Of a DNA stretch of 64,000 nt, positions 63,131 through 64,000 are shown one piece after another. The notes beneath the pieces were generated by a model. That model was not told the origin of the DNA, searched no databases, and was given only the letters and a program-made list of their open reading frames with translations. How positions within the stretch are numbered: the stretch's first letter is position 1; each line of letters starts with the position of its first letter. Source of the stretch: Kluyvera sichuanensis (GTDB lineage Bacteria > Pseudomonadota > Gammaproteobacteria > Enterobacterales > Enterobacteriaceae); NCBI RefSeq assembly GCF_014218705.1, contig NZ_JABBJF010000009.1, positions 1 through 64,000 on the forward strand, read 5' to 3'. Position numbers and translations under genes: made by a program.

Positions 63131-63717
63131 CAGCCGTCAAACATGCGACGCGCCAGCTCGACGTCGTTGCTGACGCCCAGCTTTTCCATCAGGTTAGCGC
63201 GATGAACGTGTACCGTTTTCGGTGACAGCCCCAGCTCGGCGGCAATCTCTTTTACCGCCATTCCCTGCGCCAGCTTCTCCGCCACCTGGCGTTCGCGCTT
63301 GGTCAGCGGATCCTGGCGGCCCGCCGCCAGTTTGACGGCGATATCCGGCGTTAAGTAGCAGCCGCCGGTCGCCACGGTGTGCACCGCGGCAATCAATTCG
63401 TCCGGGCTACAGCGTTTGGAAAGAAACCCGCGCGCGCCCGCGTTCAGCGCCTGTTCGACCAGCGCCGGGCTGTCGTGAACGGAGAGCATGATAATGGCCA
63501 TGCCTTTCGGCAGCTGGCTGAGCAGCTCAAGGCCGGAGATATCCGGCATCGAGATATCGCAGATACAGACCTGCACGCCGCGCCCCGGTAGCCCCGCCAG
63601 CGCCTCACGCCCGGAGCCAAACTCGCCAACCACCTGCAAATCAGGCTCAAGACCGAGCAGTTGAGCAAAGCCGGAGCGGACGATAGTGTGGTCGTCGATA
63701 AGGGCAACGGTGATCAT
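63127..63717 (-). CDS. uhpA: Response regulator UhpA
   Basis: A 196-residue NarL/FixJ-type regulator with phospho-acceptor D54 ([12 protein letters not shown]) and a C-terminal LuxR-type helix-turn-helix ([26 protein letters not shown]). It activates uhpT. The start is at the ATG at 63717 (MITVALIDD), as in E. coli; a longer frame upstream passes through the ilvN terminator. Residue 11 is Thr, where I recall Leu in E. coli. Confidence 0.95.
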   Translation of the reverse strand: MITVALIDDHTIVRSGFAQLLGLEPDLQVVGEFGSGREALAGLPGRGVQVCICDISMPDISGLELLSQLPKGMAIIMLSVHDSPALVEQALNAGARGFLSKRCSPDELIAAVHTVATGGCYLTPDIAVKLAAGRQDPLTKRERQVAEKLAQGMAVKEIAAELGLSPKTVHVHRANLMEKLGVSNDVELARRMFDGW

Positions 63718-63736
63718 AGATTCCATCCTGGCGGGT

Positions 63737-63770
63737 AAAAAAAACGCGCCTACCTTAACGATAAGCGCGC
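63737..63770 (-). terminator. Terminator after ilvN
   Basis: A GCGCGC ... GGCGCG hairpin on the minus strand runs into an 8-base T-run, just beyond the ilvN stop and close before uhpA. It separates the ilvBN transcript from uhpABCT, whose promoter must lie at or after it. Confidence 0.75.
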
Positions 63771-63792
63771 GGCTGTTCAAGTCTTGAGCGGA

Positions 63793-64000
63793 CTACTCGA
63801 AGAAGACGGTTATCTTGTTGAACATCGATGGGTCGGACTGGTTGCGGGTCACTTTCACCACGTCTTCCAGCTTGTCTATCTGGCTAATCATCTGCTCGAG
63901 TCGCTGATCGTCGTTGACCAATAGCCAGATGCGGCTCTTATCGCTGTCATGGATAGGTAGACAGAGAATGCCTTCCACGTTGAAGGCGCGGCGGGCAAAG
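63793..64000 (-). CDS. ilvN: Acetohydroxy-acid synthase I small subunit (partial, start beyond window)
   Basis: About 69 C-terminal codons of IlvN, the ACT-domain regulatory subunit that gives valine feedback control to acetohydroxy-acid synthase I. The visible end reads [19 protein letters not shown], then [22 protein letters not shown], as in E. coli IlvN. The frame remains open to the window edge ([10 protein letters not shown]), so the start and ilvB lie to the right. Truncation is by the window, not a mutation. Confidence 0.93.
   Translation of the reverse strand, partial: FARRAFNVEGILCLPIHDSDKSRIWLLVNDDQRLEQMISQIDKLEDVVKVTRNQSDPSMFNKITVFFE

Noticed and set aside
1-64000. CRISPR arrays, tRNA or rRNA genes and insertion sequences
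   Set aside because: No regularly spaced direct repeats, cloverleaf sequences, rRNA stretches or IS transposases apart from the phage A gene were found by reading both strands.

Overview
The window is chromosomal DNA from a member of the Enterobacteriaceae, most like the Klebsiella/Enterobacter group. The evidence is a high-GC host backbone with REP elements, a uhpTCBA-ilvN block, nepI, yicN and yicL close to their E. coli counterparts, an eefABC-type RND pump known from Klebsiella, and a complete 2-aminoethylphosphonate locus of the Salmonella/Klebsiella type. The genus is inferred, not proved.

Bases 1 to about 31387 are a Mu-like transposable prophage, integrated with its left (repressor) end at the right of this region and its tail-fibre end running off base 1. 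Read from the left end on the minus strand it has: a plus-strand CI-like repressor, a divergent operator/promoter region, ner, transposase A, target-selector B, a run of small early genes (DUF3164, a MazG-like protein, GemA and several unknowns), two apparent cargo genes (a secreted protein and a plus-strand DUF2513 gene), one Mor/C-family activator, the lysis cassette (SAR endolysin, Rz, Rz1), the packaging and head genes (small and large terminase, portal, F, G, protease/scaffold I/Z, capsid T), and the contractile tail (sheath, tube, frameshifted chaperone, tape measure, N, P, gp45 to gp48, tail fibre). Late control appears to use a 19-bp element repeated exactly upstream of the lysin and the protease. 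The tail chaperone carries a Mu-type -2 frameshift site.

The prophage interrupts a DHA2-type MFS exporter gene, of which only the C-terminal part remains at 31386-31745. Next come a GNAT acetyltransferase, a TetR regulator with a perfect palindromic operator, the eefABC tripartite efflux operon and a Bcr/CflA exporter. This makes a drug-efflux neighbourhood with one broken member.

From 40 kb onward the host region holds the MurNAc recycling pair murQ-murP (with a class II CRP promoter but no adjacent murR), yicL, an Rpn-family nuclease gene, a decayed sugar PTS locus (IIA and a LamB-type porin remain), phnVUTSR/phnWX, nepI, a HigBA-like toxin-antitoxin pair with a long inverted-repeat operator, an SRPBCC protein, yicN, a LysR regulator, the uhpTCBA hexose-phosphate uptake and sensing system, and the 3' part of ilvN, which runs off the right edge.

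The most informative signals are the prophage control elements (repeated late-promoter element with only one Mor/C gene, -2 frameshift, operator cluster) and the paired host operators (PhnR boxes, EefR palindrome, toxin-antitoxin operator). No CRISPR array, rRNA, tRNA or insertion sequence was found.
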